From Agrobacterium tumefaciens (lineage in GTDB: Bacteria; Pseudomonadota; Alphaproteobacteria; Rhizobiales; Rhizobiaceae), in assembly GCF_017726655.1 (NCBI RefSeq), contig NZ_CP072308.1, positions 1,488,001 through 1,552,000 of the forward strand: DNA of 64,000 nt, given 5' to 3'. The notes under the pieces were generated by a model, which did not search any database, was not told the DNA's origin, and worked only from the letters and a program-made list of their open reading frames with translations. Both the position numbers and the translations under genes were made by a program. Position 1 is the stretch's first letter. Every line of letters begins with the position of its first letter. Below are positions 9,423 through 18,627 of this stretch, piece after piece.

Positions 9423-11008
9423 GTCAAACCTTCCGTTCTGTCCTGCCGTACCATCTGCATGCGCCTCATGCGGTTGCGCCGCCACGCGCCGTCATCCGCC
9501 ATCATGTCCGTCAGGAGGCCTTCGCGCAAACCGCGATCCGCCACCCGCATGCGGCGTGCCGGCCAGCGGCGCCGGATGGCCTCAAGGATGGCGCAGCCGG
9601 CCAAAACCAGATCGGCCCTGTCAGGCCCGATGCAGGCATTGGCGGCACGGCCGGCGAAATCCCAGGCCAGCAGCTTGTCCTGCATGGCCGTCACCTCGGC
9701 GTCAGACAACCACAGGCCATCCACCTTGCGACGATCGTACCGCGGCAGATCGAGATGCACGCCTGCAAGTGTCGTGACCGTGCCTGACGTGCCAATCAGG
9801 TGAAAATCCTCGTGATGCGCCTGCGGCGCGAGCGGCGGGCAATGGAATGAGTCGAGCAGTCCTTCGACTTCGCGCACCATGGCGGCGAACACGTCGGGCG
9901 TCACATCGCGGCCGCCGTGGCGTTCCGACAAGGTGACGACGCCGACCGGCAGCGAGGTCCAGTGGGTAATATGGTTGGCGAGCCGGTTCGAGCGGTTTTC
10001 GCCGACCTTGATCACGGCAATTTCCGAAGATCCGCCACCGATATCGAACAGCACGACGGAACGGGCTTCGCGACCGACAAGAGAGGCACAACCGGAGACC
10101 GCAAGGCGCGCTTCCGTCTCGCGGCTGATGATTTCAAGCTTCAGCCCGGTCTCCCGCGTCACGCGCGCCAAAAATTCTTCGCCATTCGATGCCGCACGGC
10201 ACGCTTCGGTGGCGATGAGCCGCATGCGCCTGATGGGGCGTCCGGCAAGTTTTGCGGCGCAGACTTTCAGCGCTTCGACCGCGCGGTCCATCGCATCATC
10301 AGAAAGACGCCCGCTCGACACAAGGCCCTCGCCCAGCCTGACAATACGCGAGAAGGCATCCACGACCCGGAACTGGCCCGGACGCGTCGGCTGCGCGATC
10401 AGAAGACGGCAATTATTGGTGCCGAGATCGAGCGCGGCGTACATATCCGCGGGCGCGTCAGGACCATGCTCGTGCTGGCGAGCCTGATGACGCGCAGAGG
10501 TTTCAGATTGCGGCCGATGCTGTTCCTGGGAAGCGCCGTTGGCACGACCGTTCTGCTTGCCGACATGCTTGGGGGCATGGCTGGGGACCAGCGGACGGCC
10601 CTGCGGATCCCGCCCACGCGGATCACGATGTCCGCGCTTACGGTGACGCGACTTTTTCCCCACGCCAGGCGGCATGGTTGAGGGTGTTGCACCGTCGCTT
10701 GGAGAGGGGGGCTGAACCTGCCCGCTGATGGCCACCGCAGCCTGCTGCGATGCGCCTTTTCCGCGAGAGCGCCGGCGGCGCTTTCTCTTGCGCGGCTCGG
10801 CATCCGGCTCGAGAGCCGATACATAGGAGGAACCGGCCGGAACATCCGCGGGAACATCATGCGACAGCACATGGGCGTCACGGGGCTTGCCGTCACGCTT
10901 GTGTTTCTTGCCACGACGGGATCGCTTCGCGTTCCCTTTGTTCGCCACCGACGCCCCTTGTTCCGACGGCTTTGGGCCGTTTCCGGGGTCGATCACTGTC
11001 TTGTCCAT
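9419..11008 (-). CDS. ppx: Exopolyphosphatase / pppGpp phosphatase with basic N-terminal extension
   Basis: This is a Ppx/GppA-family phosphatase, acting on polyphosphate or pppGpp. The catalytic ASKHA domain begins near residue 189 ([17 protein letters not shown]), with phosphate-loop motif [15 protein letters not shown] and the second motif [16 protein letters not shown]. Before it lie about 188 residues of disordered, Lys/Arg/Gly/Pro-rich sequence ([30 protein letters not shown]), which suggests RNA or polyphosphate binding. The start is uncertain: ATG 11008 (529 aa) and ATG 11050 (543 aa) are both possible and neither has a good ribosome site. It is co-transcribed with rlmE through a 4-nt overlap. 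Confidence 0.85.
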   Translation of the reverse strand: MDKTVIDPGNGPKPSEQGASVANKGNAKRSRRGKKHKRDGKPRDAHVLSHDVPADVPAGSSYVSALEPDAEPRKRKRRRRSRGKGASQQAAVAISGQVQPPSPSDGATPSTMPPGVGKKSRHRKRGHRDPRGRDPQGRPLVPSHAPKHVGKQNGRANGASQEQHRPQSETSARHQARQHEHGPDAPADMYAALDLGTNNCRLLIAQPTRPGQFRVVDAFSRIVRLGEGLVSSGRLSDDAMDRAVEALKVCAAKLAGRPIRRMRLIATEACRAASNGEEFLARVTRETGLKLEIISRETEARLAVSGCASLVGREARSVVLFDIGGGSSEIAVIKVGENRSNRLANHITHWTSLPVGVVTLSERHGGRDVTPDVFAAMVREVEGLLDSFHCPPLAPQAHHEDFHLIGTSGTVTTLAGVHLDLPRYDRRKVDGLWLSDAEVTAMQDKLLAWDFAGRAANACIGPDRADLVLAGCAILEAIRRRWPARRMRVADRGLREGLLTDMMADDGAWRRNRMRRMQMVRQDRTEGLT

Positions 11009-11495
11009 TTCGCCGCGCACAAGCGTAGATGCTATGCTGCTGGCTTTCATAAGGTTTCGTTGGGTGGACAATACCAGCGCATGGAGTTTTAGCCAAATGA
11101 TTTTTGGAGGCGGGCAATTGTATGGGAGGGAGGGGAAAGATGCCGATCCGGACTGCCGCCAGCCCCGCGATGCAGACACTCAACGACGGTTGCTGGAGAC
11201 CGGCAACAAGCATCGCGGGAAAGGTGCCTTCAATTTCAGTAAAAACAGCCCGGTATGCCCGCCGAGTTCGACATAAAATTGCATCTTGTACAGGCGGGAT
11301 TAATGCGACATTTATACCATGCCTAGCTATCGTTAATGGCGACGTCGTACACGAAACCGTTATTCCGCTTTCAGCACTATTTGCTTAGTAACTCAGATAA
11401 TATTTTCAAACACCCTTATTATTCTTGACGTCGACAAGACTACCGTTTCAGAAGCAAAAATTTAAAGCAAATTATTTATCTCGGAAGCCTTCCTG
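11009..11495. other. Gap between ppx and the polysaccharide cluster
   Basis: About 490 bases hold the divergent promoter region of ppx (minus) and wzx (plus). Base composition turns AT-rich from about 11.26 kb. Short open frames here show no ribosome site and no protein-like pattern. I searched by eye for a duplicated tRNA-His 3' end, an integrase fragment or an inverted repeat marking an island boundary and saw none. Confidence 0.5.
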
Positions 11496-11592
11496 GTGCT
11501 ATTACGACAGACATTCAGATATCTTCCTGCCCAGCTGATGTCGCCGCTTATCCAGATGGCGACTATTCTCGTGTGGGCGCATCTTCTACCCC
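11496..11592 (+). other. Out-of-frame 5' end of the Wzx flippase gene
   Basis: From GTG 11496, with GGAAG 8 nt upstream, frame 3 reads VLLRQTFRYLPAQLM, then SPLIQMATILVWAHLLP. This is the usual first cytoplasmic segment and first membrane helix of a polysaccharide flippase. At the four-C run 11589-11592 it leaves the frame used by the rest of the gene. One extra C there would give HLLPPGDVGVLTL, joining the two parts without a break. See the matching finding. Confidence 0.75.
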
Positions 11593-12946
11593 GGGCGACG
11601 TCGGCGTTCTTACGCTGGTTGTGGCGATCCAGGAAATAAGCTTCGGTTTTTTTTACATGTGGTGGACGCAATACACGCTGCGCCGCTTCACCGCTATCAG
11701 AAGTGCTGGCCGCGGTGATGCCTATCTGCGGACGGAAACGGCGATCTCCGCGTTTCTGATCCTAGCGCAGTTGGTAATCCTGTTTCCGGTGATATCACTG
11801 TATTTCGGTGATCAGATTGACGCCTACACGCAGATATCGGTCGTCTTCATGATAATATCCAGATCGCTCACCGTGTTCCTGAGCGAGCGTTACAGAGCGG
11901 AATCGAAGGTACTGCCCTATACGGCTATCCAGATTCTCGTACCCGCTTTTGCCATTGTTTCCGGCACGGTCCTGTGCTTGGTTTGGGAGAAAAGCGTCTT
12001 CGCGATGGCGCTCGCATTCACGACCGCGCAATTTGGTGGTGTTGTCATCTCCCTCATAACGGGAAGGCTTTTCAGGCAACCTGGCTGGCCAGACAGGCGA
12101 ATGCTGGTCGAAGCGTTGAAATTTGGCGTTCCCATCATGCTCGCGTCTCTTTTGGCAATTGTCGCGAATAACGGCCCGCGATTTATTGTCGACCGTTACC
12201 TCGGCCTGGAAGCAGCCGGCATGTTTGCCATAGCCTATGGGCTTGGATTGCGGGTCGCGAGCTTCGCTTCGATGATGGTGACCGCGGGGGCTTATCCTCT
12301 TGTCGTCGCCAGGATGGAAAAGGAAGGCCCAGAGGCCGCTTACCTGCAACTGCGGCAGAACACGGTCCTTCTGCTGCTAGTTCTCATACCAGCCGGGATC
12401 GGCCTGATCACAATTAACCGGTCGGTCGTGGAAATTCTGCTTCCCGCACATTTTGCAGCGATAGCTTTCCTCGTCCTGCCGTTGTCCGCACTGACGGGGA
12501 TCATGCGCGACGTGAGGAACCACACGACAAATCAGGTTTTCTTACTGCAGGCAAAGACAGCCTATGCGACAGGCCTTTCAGCTGTCGACATCACACTCTC
12601 ACTGCTCTTCGCGGTCATAGGCATTATGACATGGGGCGCGGCCGGCGCGGTCGCAGGTCCGCTCGTCGCTACCTGCGTGACACTCGCAATCAGCGTTACG
12701 ATAACGCGCGTGAAATTCGCGTTTAAATTCCCCGTTTTTGATTTGATCAAAATAACATGCGCCGCGGCGCTGATGTCTGGCGTGGTTTCCGTATTCCCCG
12801 TCACGTCAAACCCGATGCATCTGGGTGCACAGATTCTGCTCGGCGGACTTACCTATGGCGCGGTGGTGGTGATGGCATTCTGGAAAGACTTAAGCCTCAG
12901 GAGGCGTTCGATGTCTTCCGGCAATTTGCCGACGACGGCCGAGTGA
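11573..12946 (+). CDS. Wzx-type polysaccharide flippase, 5' end frameshifted
   Basis: This is an inner-membrane MATE/MOP-superfamily transporter that flips undecaprenyl-linked repeat units to the periplasm. The frame from GTG 11573 gives 457 residues with about 11 hydrophobic helices, e.g. FFYMWWTQYTLRRF, RFIVDRYLGLEAAGMFAIAYGLGLR and PLSALTGIMRDVRNH, all typical of the Wzx/RfbX family. This start has no ribosome site and cuts off the first helix, which is encoded in another frame just upstream (11496-11592). As written the gene is probably inactive or needs a frameshift; a sequencing error in the C run is also possible. It is the first gene of the polysaccharide cluster. Confidence 0.8.
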   Translation: MGASSTPGDVGVLTLVVAIQEISFGFFYMWWTQYTLRRFTAIRSAGRGDAYLRTETAISAFLILAQLVILFPVISLYFGDQIDAYTQISVVFMIISRSLTVFLSERYRAESKVLPYTAIQILVPAFAIVSGTVLCLVWEKSVFAMALAFTTAQFGGVVISLITGRLFRQPGWPDRRMLVEALKFGVPIMLASLLAIVANNGPRFIVDRYLGLEAAGMFAIAYGLGLRVASFASMMVTAGAYPLVVARMEKEGPEAAYLQLRQNTVLLLLVLIPAGIGLITINRSVVEILLPAHFAAIAFLVLPLSALTGIMRDVRNHTTNQVFLLQAKTAYATGLSAVDITLSLLFAVIGIMTWGAAGAVAGPLVATCVTLAISVTITRVKFAFKFPVFDLIKITCAAALMSGVVSVFPVTSNPMHLGAQILLGGLTYGAVVVMAFWKDLSLRRRSMSSGNLPTTAE

Positions 12947-13200
12947 CCTCGATACAGAATTTTTCCCCGCTCGATACAAGCTGCACGCTGTCAAGAAGAA
13001 GCCCGCAATAAATCGGACCATCAGAGAAAAACTGGCAACACCAGAGGTAGATTTAATTAAATATCTTCAATTTCCGTTTTTCTGATGGTATTTACTTCAC
13101 CGTCCATGCTTTATAGCAGCGAAACACTTTTTATTATTGAATCTACATATCCTAATTTAAGTAAGTGACTTTTTTATAATGATATTCTCAAGGGATAACC

Positions 13201-14313
13201 ATGCCCAGATTTTCTAATATACGTAATTCTGCACAGATAATGGTTATTGGTGCCCGGGGTATCCCGAATGTTGAAGGAGGCGCGGAGAAGAATGCAGAAG
13301 CGCTTTTTCCCCGTGTCGTCAAAGCTGGCTACATGGTTGATCTTTTAGGGCTAGCCAGCCATTTGCGCGGAAAAGAATATGAGGGCGTTCGCCTTCATCC
13401 GGCACCGCACCTGACATTTTGGAACACAGATAAGCTTCTTTATTACGTCTTCGCCTTGCGCAAGGCTCTTGGTCTGCGGCCGGATATCGTGCACCTTCAA
13501 GGGCTAGGTGCTGCGATATTTCTTATTTTTTACAAGGTCCTTGGGTTCAAGGTCGTGGTTCGTTATGGCTCGGCAGACTATATACTGGGTAAATGGGGAG
13601 TGCTGGGACGTCTGGGGTTTCGTTTCAGTGAGTGGCAGCTTCGCTTCGCTGACGCCATCATATCGGTGACGCCGGCGCTATCGAGAAGGCTGGCCCAAAG
13701 AGGCATCGTTTCGAACGTCCACACGATCCCCAACGCCCTGGACGACGCCGCTTTCGTTGCCAGTTCTCATAATGGGGTCGCACCTTACATTCTTGTTGTC
13801 GGGCGCGTGACCTCCCAAAAGAATATTCTGACCCTGATCGACGCTTTCAATCTCTTCGCTGCCAGCCATCCCGACTATGAATTGCACATCGCCGGCGGCC
13901 TCGATGACAGACCCTATTACGCCGTCGTGGCCGAGAAACTGAACGACAAAATCCGACTGCTGGGGAAAGTGCCAAGAAACGAAGTTCCTTCGCTGTTGTC
14001 ATCGGCCAAGTTCTTCGTGAACATATCGTTGCACGAGGGAAGCTCGAACGCCTCGCTGGAAGCAATCAGTCATGGCCTGCCTATCGTCTTGAGTGACATC
14101 CCTGAAAACCGAGACATTGGTCTGGCGGACACGATTTATGTTTCGCCCAACGATCCCGAAGCGATCGCAGCCAAGTTTCATGCCGTTACTGAGGATCCCA
14201 CGTCCTACATCGTTGACAAGCAGCGCTTCCTGTCCTGGGAGCAGGTCGCCGAAAAAACGCTCGACGTCTACGGGGCAGTCCTTCGCAAGACTTCGAAAGA
14301 GGCGGGCGCTTGA
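13201..14313 (+). CDS. Glycosyltransferase family 4 (DUF1972-like N-terminus)
   Basis: This 370-residue GT-B enzyme transfers a sugar to a lipid-linked repeat unit at the cytoplasmic membrane face. The N-terminal motif MVIGARGIPNVEGGAEK is the DUF1972-type acceptor site found in rhamnosyl- and fucosyl-transferase-like proteins. The C-terminal donor domain carries ILVVGRVTSQKNILTLIDAF and the E-x7-E motif in SLHEGSSNASLEAISHGLPIVLSD. The sugar cannot be read from sequence. AAGGGAT precedes the ATG. A 254-bp AT-rich spacer separates it from wzx, so a promoter is likely here. The next gene starts on its stop codon. Confidence 0.85.
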   Translation: MPRFSNIRNSAQIMVIGARGIPNVEGGAEKNAEALFPRVVKAGYMVDLLGLASHLRGKEYEGVRLHPAPHLTFWNTDKLLYYVFALRKALGLRPDIVHLQGLGAAIFLIFYKVLGFKVVVRYGSADYILGKWGVLGRLGFRFSEWQLRFADAIISVTPALSRRLAQRGIVSNVHTIPNALDDAAFVASSHNGVAPYILVVGRVTSQKNILTLIDAFNLFAASHPDYELHIAGGLDDRPYYAVVAEKLNDKIRLLGKVPRNEVPSLLSSAKFFVNISLHEGSSNASLEAISHGLPIVLSDIPENRDIGLADTIYVSPNDPEAIAAKFHAVTEDPTSYIVDKQRFLSWEQVAEKTLDVYGAVLRKTSKEAGA

Positions 14314-15449
14314 CGCAGCGGGTCGTCTTCCTGATCAATTCGCTGGCGGGCGGCGGTGCCGAGCGGGCAATCTGCAACCTGCTTGCGAACTCCGAGCAGC
14401 AGCGCCGGGACGCTGCCGTTTCGCTCGTATTGCTCGACAGGGAAGCAAAAGCTTACAGCCCGCCATCGGGCATGCAGTTAACGTCATTGGACAGCAACCG
14501 TTCGCTTCTCCGGTCTGTAATACAGCTGTATATTTCGCTGCGTCGGAGCCAGCCAGACGTGGTGGTAAGCTCGCTTACCCGCTCGAATCTGGCCAACATT
14601 GCAGTTTCGCGATTTCTTGGCCATCGCACCATTATCTGCGAACATGCGCATACATCAGGCCATCATAAGGGTCTGCCCGGAAGGATGGCACAGCTTCTGA
14701 TCCGTCGACTGTATAAACACGCGGACCGTGTCATTTGCGTTTCACGCGGCATCAAGGTCGACCTCGTCCAGAATTTCGGCGTTAAGGATCAACGGGCGGC
14801 GGTTGTCGCAAACCCCATTGATATTGACGAGATCAGACACTTGGGCAACAGCGCCTCAACGAACGTCCAATCAGGCCGTTACATTCTGGGAATGGGACGC
14901 TTCGTTGAAAGCAAGAACTTTCCGCTGCTGATCAATGCCTTTGCCCACTCCTCCTACACGGGCAAACTTTTGCTCCTCGGGAGAGGACCTCTGGAAGAGG
15001 CGTTGAAGGCCCAGTGCCACAGTTTGGGAATTGCCGATCGCGTCGAATTCCTGGGATTTCACCTCAACCCCTTCCCGATCATCAAAGGCGCGGACGCATT
15101 TGTTTTGGCGTCTAATGGTGAGGGCCTGCCAACGTCCATTATTGAAGCTCTCGCTCTCGGAACGCCTGTCATCTCGACCGATTGCCATTCCGGCCCCGCG
15201 GAAATACTTGACGATGCCGAGGATGGGCTCACGCGACACCTCCATCATGGCAAATATGGGATACTCGTGCCGCCGAACGATGTTGCAGCCCTGTCCAACG
15301 CCATTTCTCTTCTTGAACGGCCTGAAGACGTTCTGGGCCTGCGCGCTATCGCGGCCCTCGGGGCTGAGAGATATGGTCTGATGAAGGCCGTGGCACGATA
15401 TTGGGAGGAAATAGCCGCCGTAATCGAAGAAGGCAGGCGGAGCCGATGA
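14310..15449 (+). CDS. Glycosyltransferase family 4
   Basis: This is a 379-residue GT-B glycosyltransferase. Its acceptor domain opens with VVFLINSLAGGGAERAICNLL, and the donor domain shows YILGMGRFVESKNFPLLINAF and the E-x7-E region LASNGEGLPTSIIEALALGTPVIS. The probable start is TTG 14310, which overlaps the previous TGA as TTGA, with GAGG 7 nt upstream; no ATG lies near. This overlap implies coupled, reduced translation. The next gene also overlaps by 4 nt. The sugar specificity is unknown. It is related to the third enzyme of the cluster (24607-25701), sharing the ALALGTPV(I/V)STDC segment. Confidence 0.85.
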   Translation: MTQRVVFLINSLAGGGAERAICNLLANSEQQRRDAAVSLVLLDREAKAYSPPSGMQLTSLDSNRSLLRSVIQLYISLRRSQPDVVVSSLTRSNLANIAVSRFLGHRTIICEHAHTSGHHKGLPGRMAQLLIRRLYKHADRVICVSRGIKVDLVQNFGVKDQRAAVVANPIDIDEIRHLGNSASTNVQSGRYILGMGRFVESKNFPLLINAFAHSSYTGKLLLLGRGPLEEALKAQCHSLGIADRVEFLGFHLNPFPIIKGADAFVLASNGEGLPTSIIEALALGTPVISTDCHSGPAEILDDAEDGLTRHLHHGKYGILVPPNDVAALSNAISLLERPEDVLGLRAIAALGAERYGLMKAVARYWEEIAAVIEEGRRSR

Positions 15450-16729
15450 TGGGTCGCCCGGTACAGCATCTTCTCCTTCTCGGCATCGTCATGCTTTTTA
15501 CGTTGTCATCCAATATGTTATACGTGATGGGCATCAACTATTCGGCGTCCAATGCCAGCTATCTTCTAAAGATACATCCTTCGTCCTACGTCTTCTTTTT
15601 CCTGATCCTTATCTCACCCTCCATAACGAGTTCCCCACGCCGGCCTGAGCTGAAGAGATGCGGATTTCTGCTGATTATGGTGTCGACGGCTTCCTTGGTC
15701 CTGTATCAGTTTTTTTCCGTGGAGGCGGGCGGCGGGGAGAGCTCCCTTTTGATCGTAACCTATGCCGCGACCGGCGCCCTCGCGGTCGCGCTGTCATATG
15801 CCGACACCATCACGTTGCGGCAGATGAAGCGTTTTGTTTCCCTGTTTCTGCTCTGCAATTCGTTGATCGGTATTGCGGAAACCTCAGGTTTTCCGCGGAT
15901 CCTTCCCTACGTCGTCGGGGAGACGATTATCGGCTTCGATAATCGTCCGACAGCACTCCTCGGGCACCCTCTCAACAACGCGCTGATTACCGGTGCGTGG
16001 TGCTTGGTCATCCTTCTATCGAATTTTCGCACTCCGTTGAAGTTCTGGCGGCCCACCGTGCTTGGTGTTCACCTGATAGCACTGCTCGCCTTCGGCGGAC
16101 GCGCGGCGGTGGTTGTGGCCGCTCTCAGCTACACGTGCTTCGTGGCCTATCAGGCCACGACAACCTTTCTTAAAGGAGACAGCCGCGACATTATACGCTT
16201 GGCCAAGCTCTGCATTATCGCTGGCGCCGGGGTTCCCATTCTCATCTACAGCGGTGCGGCAGATACCGTCATCGAGAGATTTTCTGACAGTCGCGGCAGT
16301 GACGAAACACGCTCGGCCGCATTGGTGATGCTTGATCTGCTTTCGCCGGGCCAGTGGCTATTTGGCGTTCCGGTTTCCGTACGGACATCGATTCAGGCCC
16401 TCCTCGGATCAACGAGGGGGATCGAAATATCGTGGATCGCCCTTGTCTATTCATTTGGTCTTCCCATCACCGCCATCGTGTTGGTAGCGACCTACCTTAC
16501 TCTGCGCGCCACCACCGAAGAACACGATATGGGACGAGCCGCTTTATTGTTTTATTTCTTCCTGACGACTTTATTGTCGCTTTCGATCGGATCAAAATCG
16601 CTGCTTGTCGCCCAATTTCTCGTCATATTGGCTTGCTTCGCCAAGCCCTTAGAGGCGCCCCCGCTAATTCACGCCGGGCCAAAGTCTCGTCGGCCCAACT
16701 TTTACGACGCACGATCCATAGGGATTTAA
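15446..16729 (+). CDS. Wzy/ExoQ-type polysaccharide polymerase
   Basis: This is a 427-residue protein with about 10-11 hydrophobic helices and a long periplasmic loop in the second half. The loop region has FDNRPTALLGHPLNNALITG and, near the end, SIGSKSLLVAQFLVI, a layout shared with Wzy and ExoQ polymerases. It would link repeat units at the periplasmic face of the inner membrane. ATG 15446 overlaps the previous stop as ATGA; ATG 15449 is also possible. Sequence identity within the Wzy family is always low, so the call rests on topology and position. Confidence 0.75.
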   Translation: MMGRPVQHLLLLGIVMLFTLSSNMLYVMGINYSASNASYLLKIHPSSYVFFFLILISPSITSSPRRPELKRCGFLLIMVSTASLVLYQFFSVEAGGGESSLLIVTYAATGALAVALSYADTITLRQMKRFVSLFLLCNSLIGIAETSGFPRILPYVVGETIIGFDNRPTALLGHPLNNALITGAWCLVILLSNFRTPLKFWRPTVLGVHLIALLAFGGRAAVVVAALSYTCFVAYQATTTFLKGDSRDIIRLAKLCIIAGAGVPILIYSGAADTVIERFSDSRGSDETRSAALVMLDLLSPGQWLFGVPVSVRTSIQALLGSTRGIEISWIALVYSFGLPITAIVLVATYLTLRATTEEHDMGRAALLFYFFLTTLLSLSIGSKSLLVAQFLVILACFAKPLEAPPLIHAGPKSRRPNFYDARSIGI

Positions 16730-16773
16730 CGCCGCCACTCCCATCGAGGGCGACACACGATGGAACACCGGTC

Positions 16774-17970
16774 ATGTTTTCACGACGACAGTTGCTCTCG
16801 GGTTTCATCGCAGCCGCGGGCATCGGTCCCAACTCTTCGCCACTCCGCGCAGATCCTATCGGCCGCCCCGCCGCCGAGCCGGGTAATGGAAACGTTATTG
16901 CGCGCATTCGCGACGCGGCAGAGGCCGCCGGCTTTCAGTATGGCATTGCCGTGCAGGCCATCGACCGGATATCTAAACCTGGTCCTGACGGCTGCGGCAC
17001 GCTCGCCGATTTCATCAGGGATCAAGCGATGATCTATGTTCCCGGAATTGCGTTTCTGCCCGAGCACATTCAACCTCAAAAGGACTATTTCACACTCGAG
17101 CAGGCGAGATTGTTCATTGCGCGAGCACGCCGGGATGCGAAAGACTTCCGCATCCATTGCCTGCTTTATCCCAGCCATGAGCCAGAGTGGGTAGCCGCTG
17201 ATGTCAACGAGTCAAACTGGCAGTCGAGAATGGATGCTCATTTTGAGGCCATAGCATCGGTCCCAGGCGTAGGCTCCGCCTTGAACATCGACGTCACGAA
17301 TGAATTGATCTCGGCGCGTTATGATTCCAACGACGGCTATCGCCCGAATACATGGTATCGTGCCGCCGGCGGCCCAGCCTACATTCCCTATGCCTTTGGG
17401 AAGGCCCGTGCCCTGTTTCCGGATTGTCCGCTGTTTTGTTGTCACGATCATACGGAGCAGATTACCGACGACTTCCACCGGAGCCAGACAAGGTTCGTCT
17501 TGAACGCCCTTGAGCGCGCGCTCAAGGCCGGAGCACCGATAGACGGGTATAATATGCAGGGTCATCTTCAACTTCGATTGGGCTTCGACCGCCTCCGCCT
17601 CATATCTTTCCTGAATGATTTGAAATCCAATCTCGGCCTTAGGATCATAATCGGCGAACTCGACTGCCGCACCGGTTATCTAACAGACAGGCAGACCGAT
17701 ACCTTGCCGCCGAAGGAATACAAGCGGAGACAATATGACCAGGACAGCGCCCATCTGGTCGAAGCATTTCTGGATACAGCGCTTCCATTCGTCAAATCGA
17801 GTGGAGGCAGGCAGGTTCTGACCTGGGGTATTTCTGACATCGACAACAGTTGGGAGGAGAACCCTAGGACGGGCACCCCAGCGGGGGAACGGCCCCTTCC
17901 CTTCGATACCGACTATCGCCCAAAGCTCATGAATGCGGCCATTATTCGGTCTTTCGAGCGAATGAACTAG
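16774..17970 (+). CDS. Tat-exported GH10 glycanase (xylanase-like)
   Basis: This is a 398-residue glycoside hydrolase family 10 protein. The N-terminus MFSRRQLLSGFIAAAGIG is a twin-arginine signal, so the enzyme acts in the periplasm or outside. The GH10 acid/base Glu177 lies in LNIDVTNEL (usual form DVVNE) and the nucleophile Glu295 in IIIGELDCR; HCLLYPSHEPEWV stands where family members have HTLVWH. Changes in the substrate cleft suggest a substrate other than xylan. Within a polysaccharide operon it may trim the polymer, a job done by the GH16 enzyme ExoK in succinoglycan clusters. It begins 44 nt after the polymerase gene. Confidence 0.85.
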   Translation: MFSRRQLLSGFIAAAGIGPNSSPLRADPIGRPAAEPGNGNVIARIRDAAEAAGFQYGIAVQAIDRISKPGPDGCGTLADFIRDQAMIYVPGIAFLPEHIQPQKDYFTLEQARLFIARARRDAKDFRIHCLLYPSHEPEWVAADVNESNWQSRMDAHFEAIASVPGVGSALNIDVTNELISARYDSNDGYRPNTWYRAAGGPAYIPYAFGKARALFPDCPLFCCHDHTEQITDDFHRSQTRFVLNALERALKAGAPIDGYNMQGHLQLRLGFDRLRLISFLNDLKSNLGLRIIIGELDCRTGYLTDRQTDTLPPKEYKRRQYDQDSAHLVEAFLDTALPFVKSSGGRQVLTWGISDIDNSWEENPRTGTPAGERPLPFDTDYRPKLMNAAIIRSFERMN

Positions 17971-18131
17971 GCCTCGCGGATATCGATGTGCCTGTCGTCA
18001 CTCTTTTGTACGATAATTCTACTCGACAGTAATGATATTGTATGGCGACACAACAAATCGCACCTTCTATATTGTGCCCTGCAAAAAATTATGAGATATA
18101 GTTTATAGTTATTTTATTTTAGGAGATTTCA

Positions 18132-18584
18132 GTGACGTCTCGTATTTCTCTCGGCGCAGTTTTAGCATTTGCAGTGGTTGCCGCATCTACATCCGCTTAC
18201 GGGCAGGAGAGCTTAACACAGGAGCAGCAAGCGGTTGTTGATTCCTGTAAGGCAACGTGTGACGTTAAAGCCGTGGCTGCAGTCATCGCGGAAGCGGGCT
18301 CCCTTGGTCCCGCCATGATTGCCAAGATCATTCCTAATCTTCCGGTTGAGCTCGCCAAGTCCCTCGTATCGGCTGCCGTCAGTTCGGCGCCCGCAACTGT
18401 TGCCACCCAGATTGCGAAAGCAGCGGTCTCCGCAGCCGAAACGAGCGTTAAAAATTCGCTCGCGACGGCAGCCGTCACAGCAGTGCCAGCTGAACAGAAA
18501 CAGGCGATGGGCGTGGCAATGGCGGAGGCCGGAGCAGAAACGCAGACCGGTGAGATTAGCAACAACTCTGGAAGCCCAGCGTAA
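18132..18584 (+). CDS. Exported alanine-rich protein of unknown function
   Basis: This is a 150-residue protein. GTG 18132 is chosen because AGGAG lies 6 nt upstream. A Sec signal peptide (ISLGAVLAFAVVAASTSAYGQE, cleavage near residue 24) is followed by one Cys pair (DSCKATCDVKA) and then an Ala/Val/Ser-rich helical stretch of about 100 residues with a near-repeat pattern (SAAVSSAPATV, KAAVSAAETSV, TAAVTAVPAEQ). I do not recognise the family. It converges on the cysteine-protease gene at 18628, with a 43-nt gap between the stops. It could be a surface protein, a matrix component or a protease substrate; none is shown. Confidence 0.75.
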   Translation: MTSRISLGAVLAFAVVAASTSAYGQESLTQEQQAVVDSCKATCDVKAVAAVIAEAGSLGPAMIAKIIPNLPVELAKSLVSAAVSSAPATVATQIAKAAVSAAETSVKNSLATAAVTAVPAEQKQAMGVAMAEAGAETQTGEISNNSGSPA

Positions 18585-18627
18585 GTTTTACAAGGGGAAC
18601 GGGACCAGGCCGAGATCGGCCAAGTCC

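Noticed and set aside
11050..11495. A copy of the tRNA-His 3' end as left attachment site of an island
   Set aside because: No stretch resembling GGTTCGACCCCACTCAACCG was seen by eye in this region.
11573..11575. GTG 11573 as the natural start of wzx
   Set aside because: No ribosome site is present, and a complete first helix with a good ribosome site is encoded just upstream in another frame.
16354..16773. N-terminal extension of the GH10 gene to 16354
   Set aside because: It would overlap the polymerase gene by nearly 400 nt and precede a clear twin-arginine signal at 16774; it is a shadow frame.
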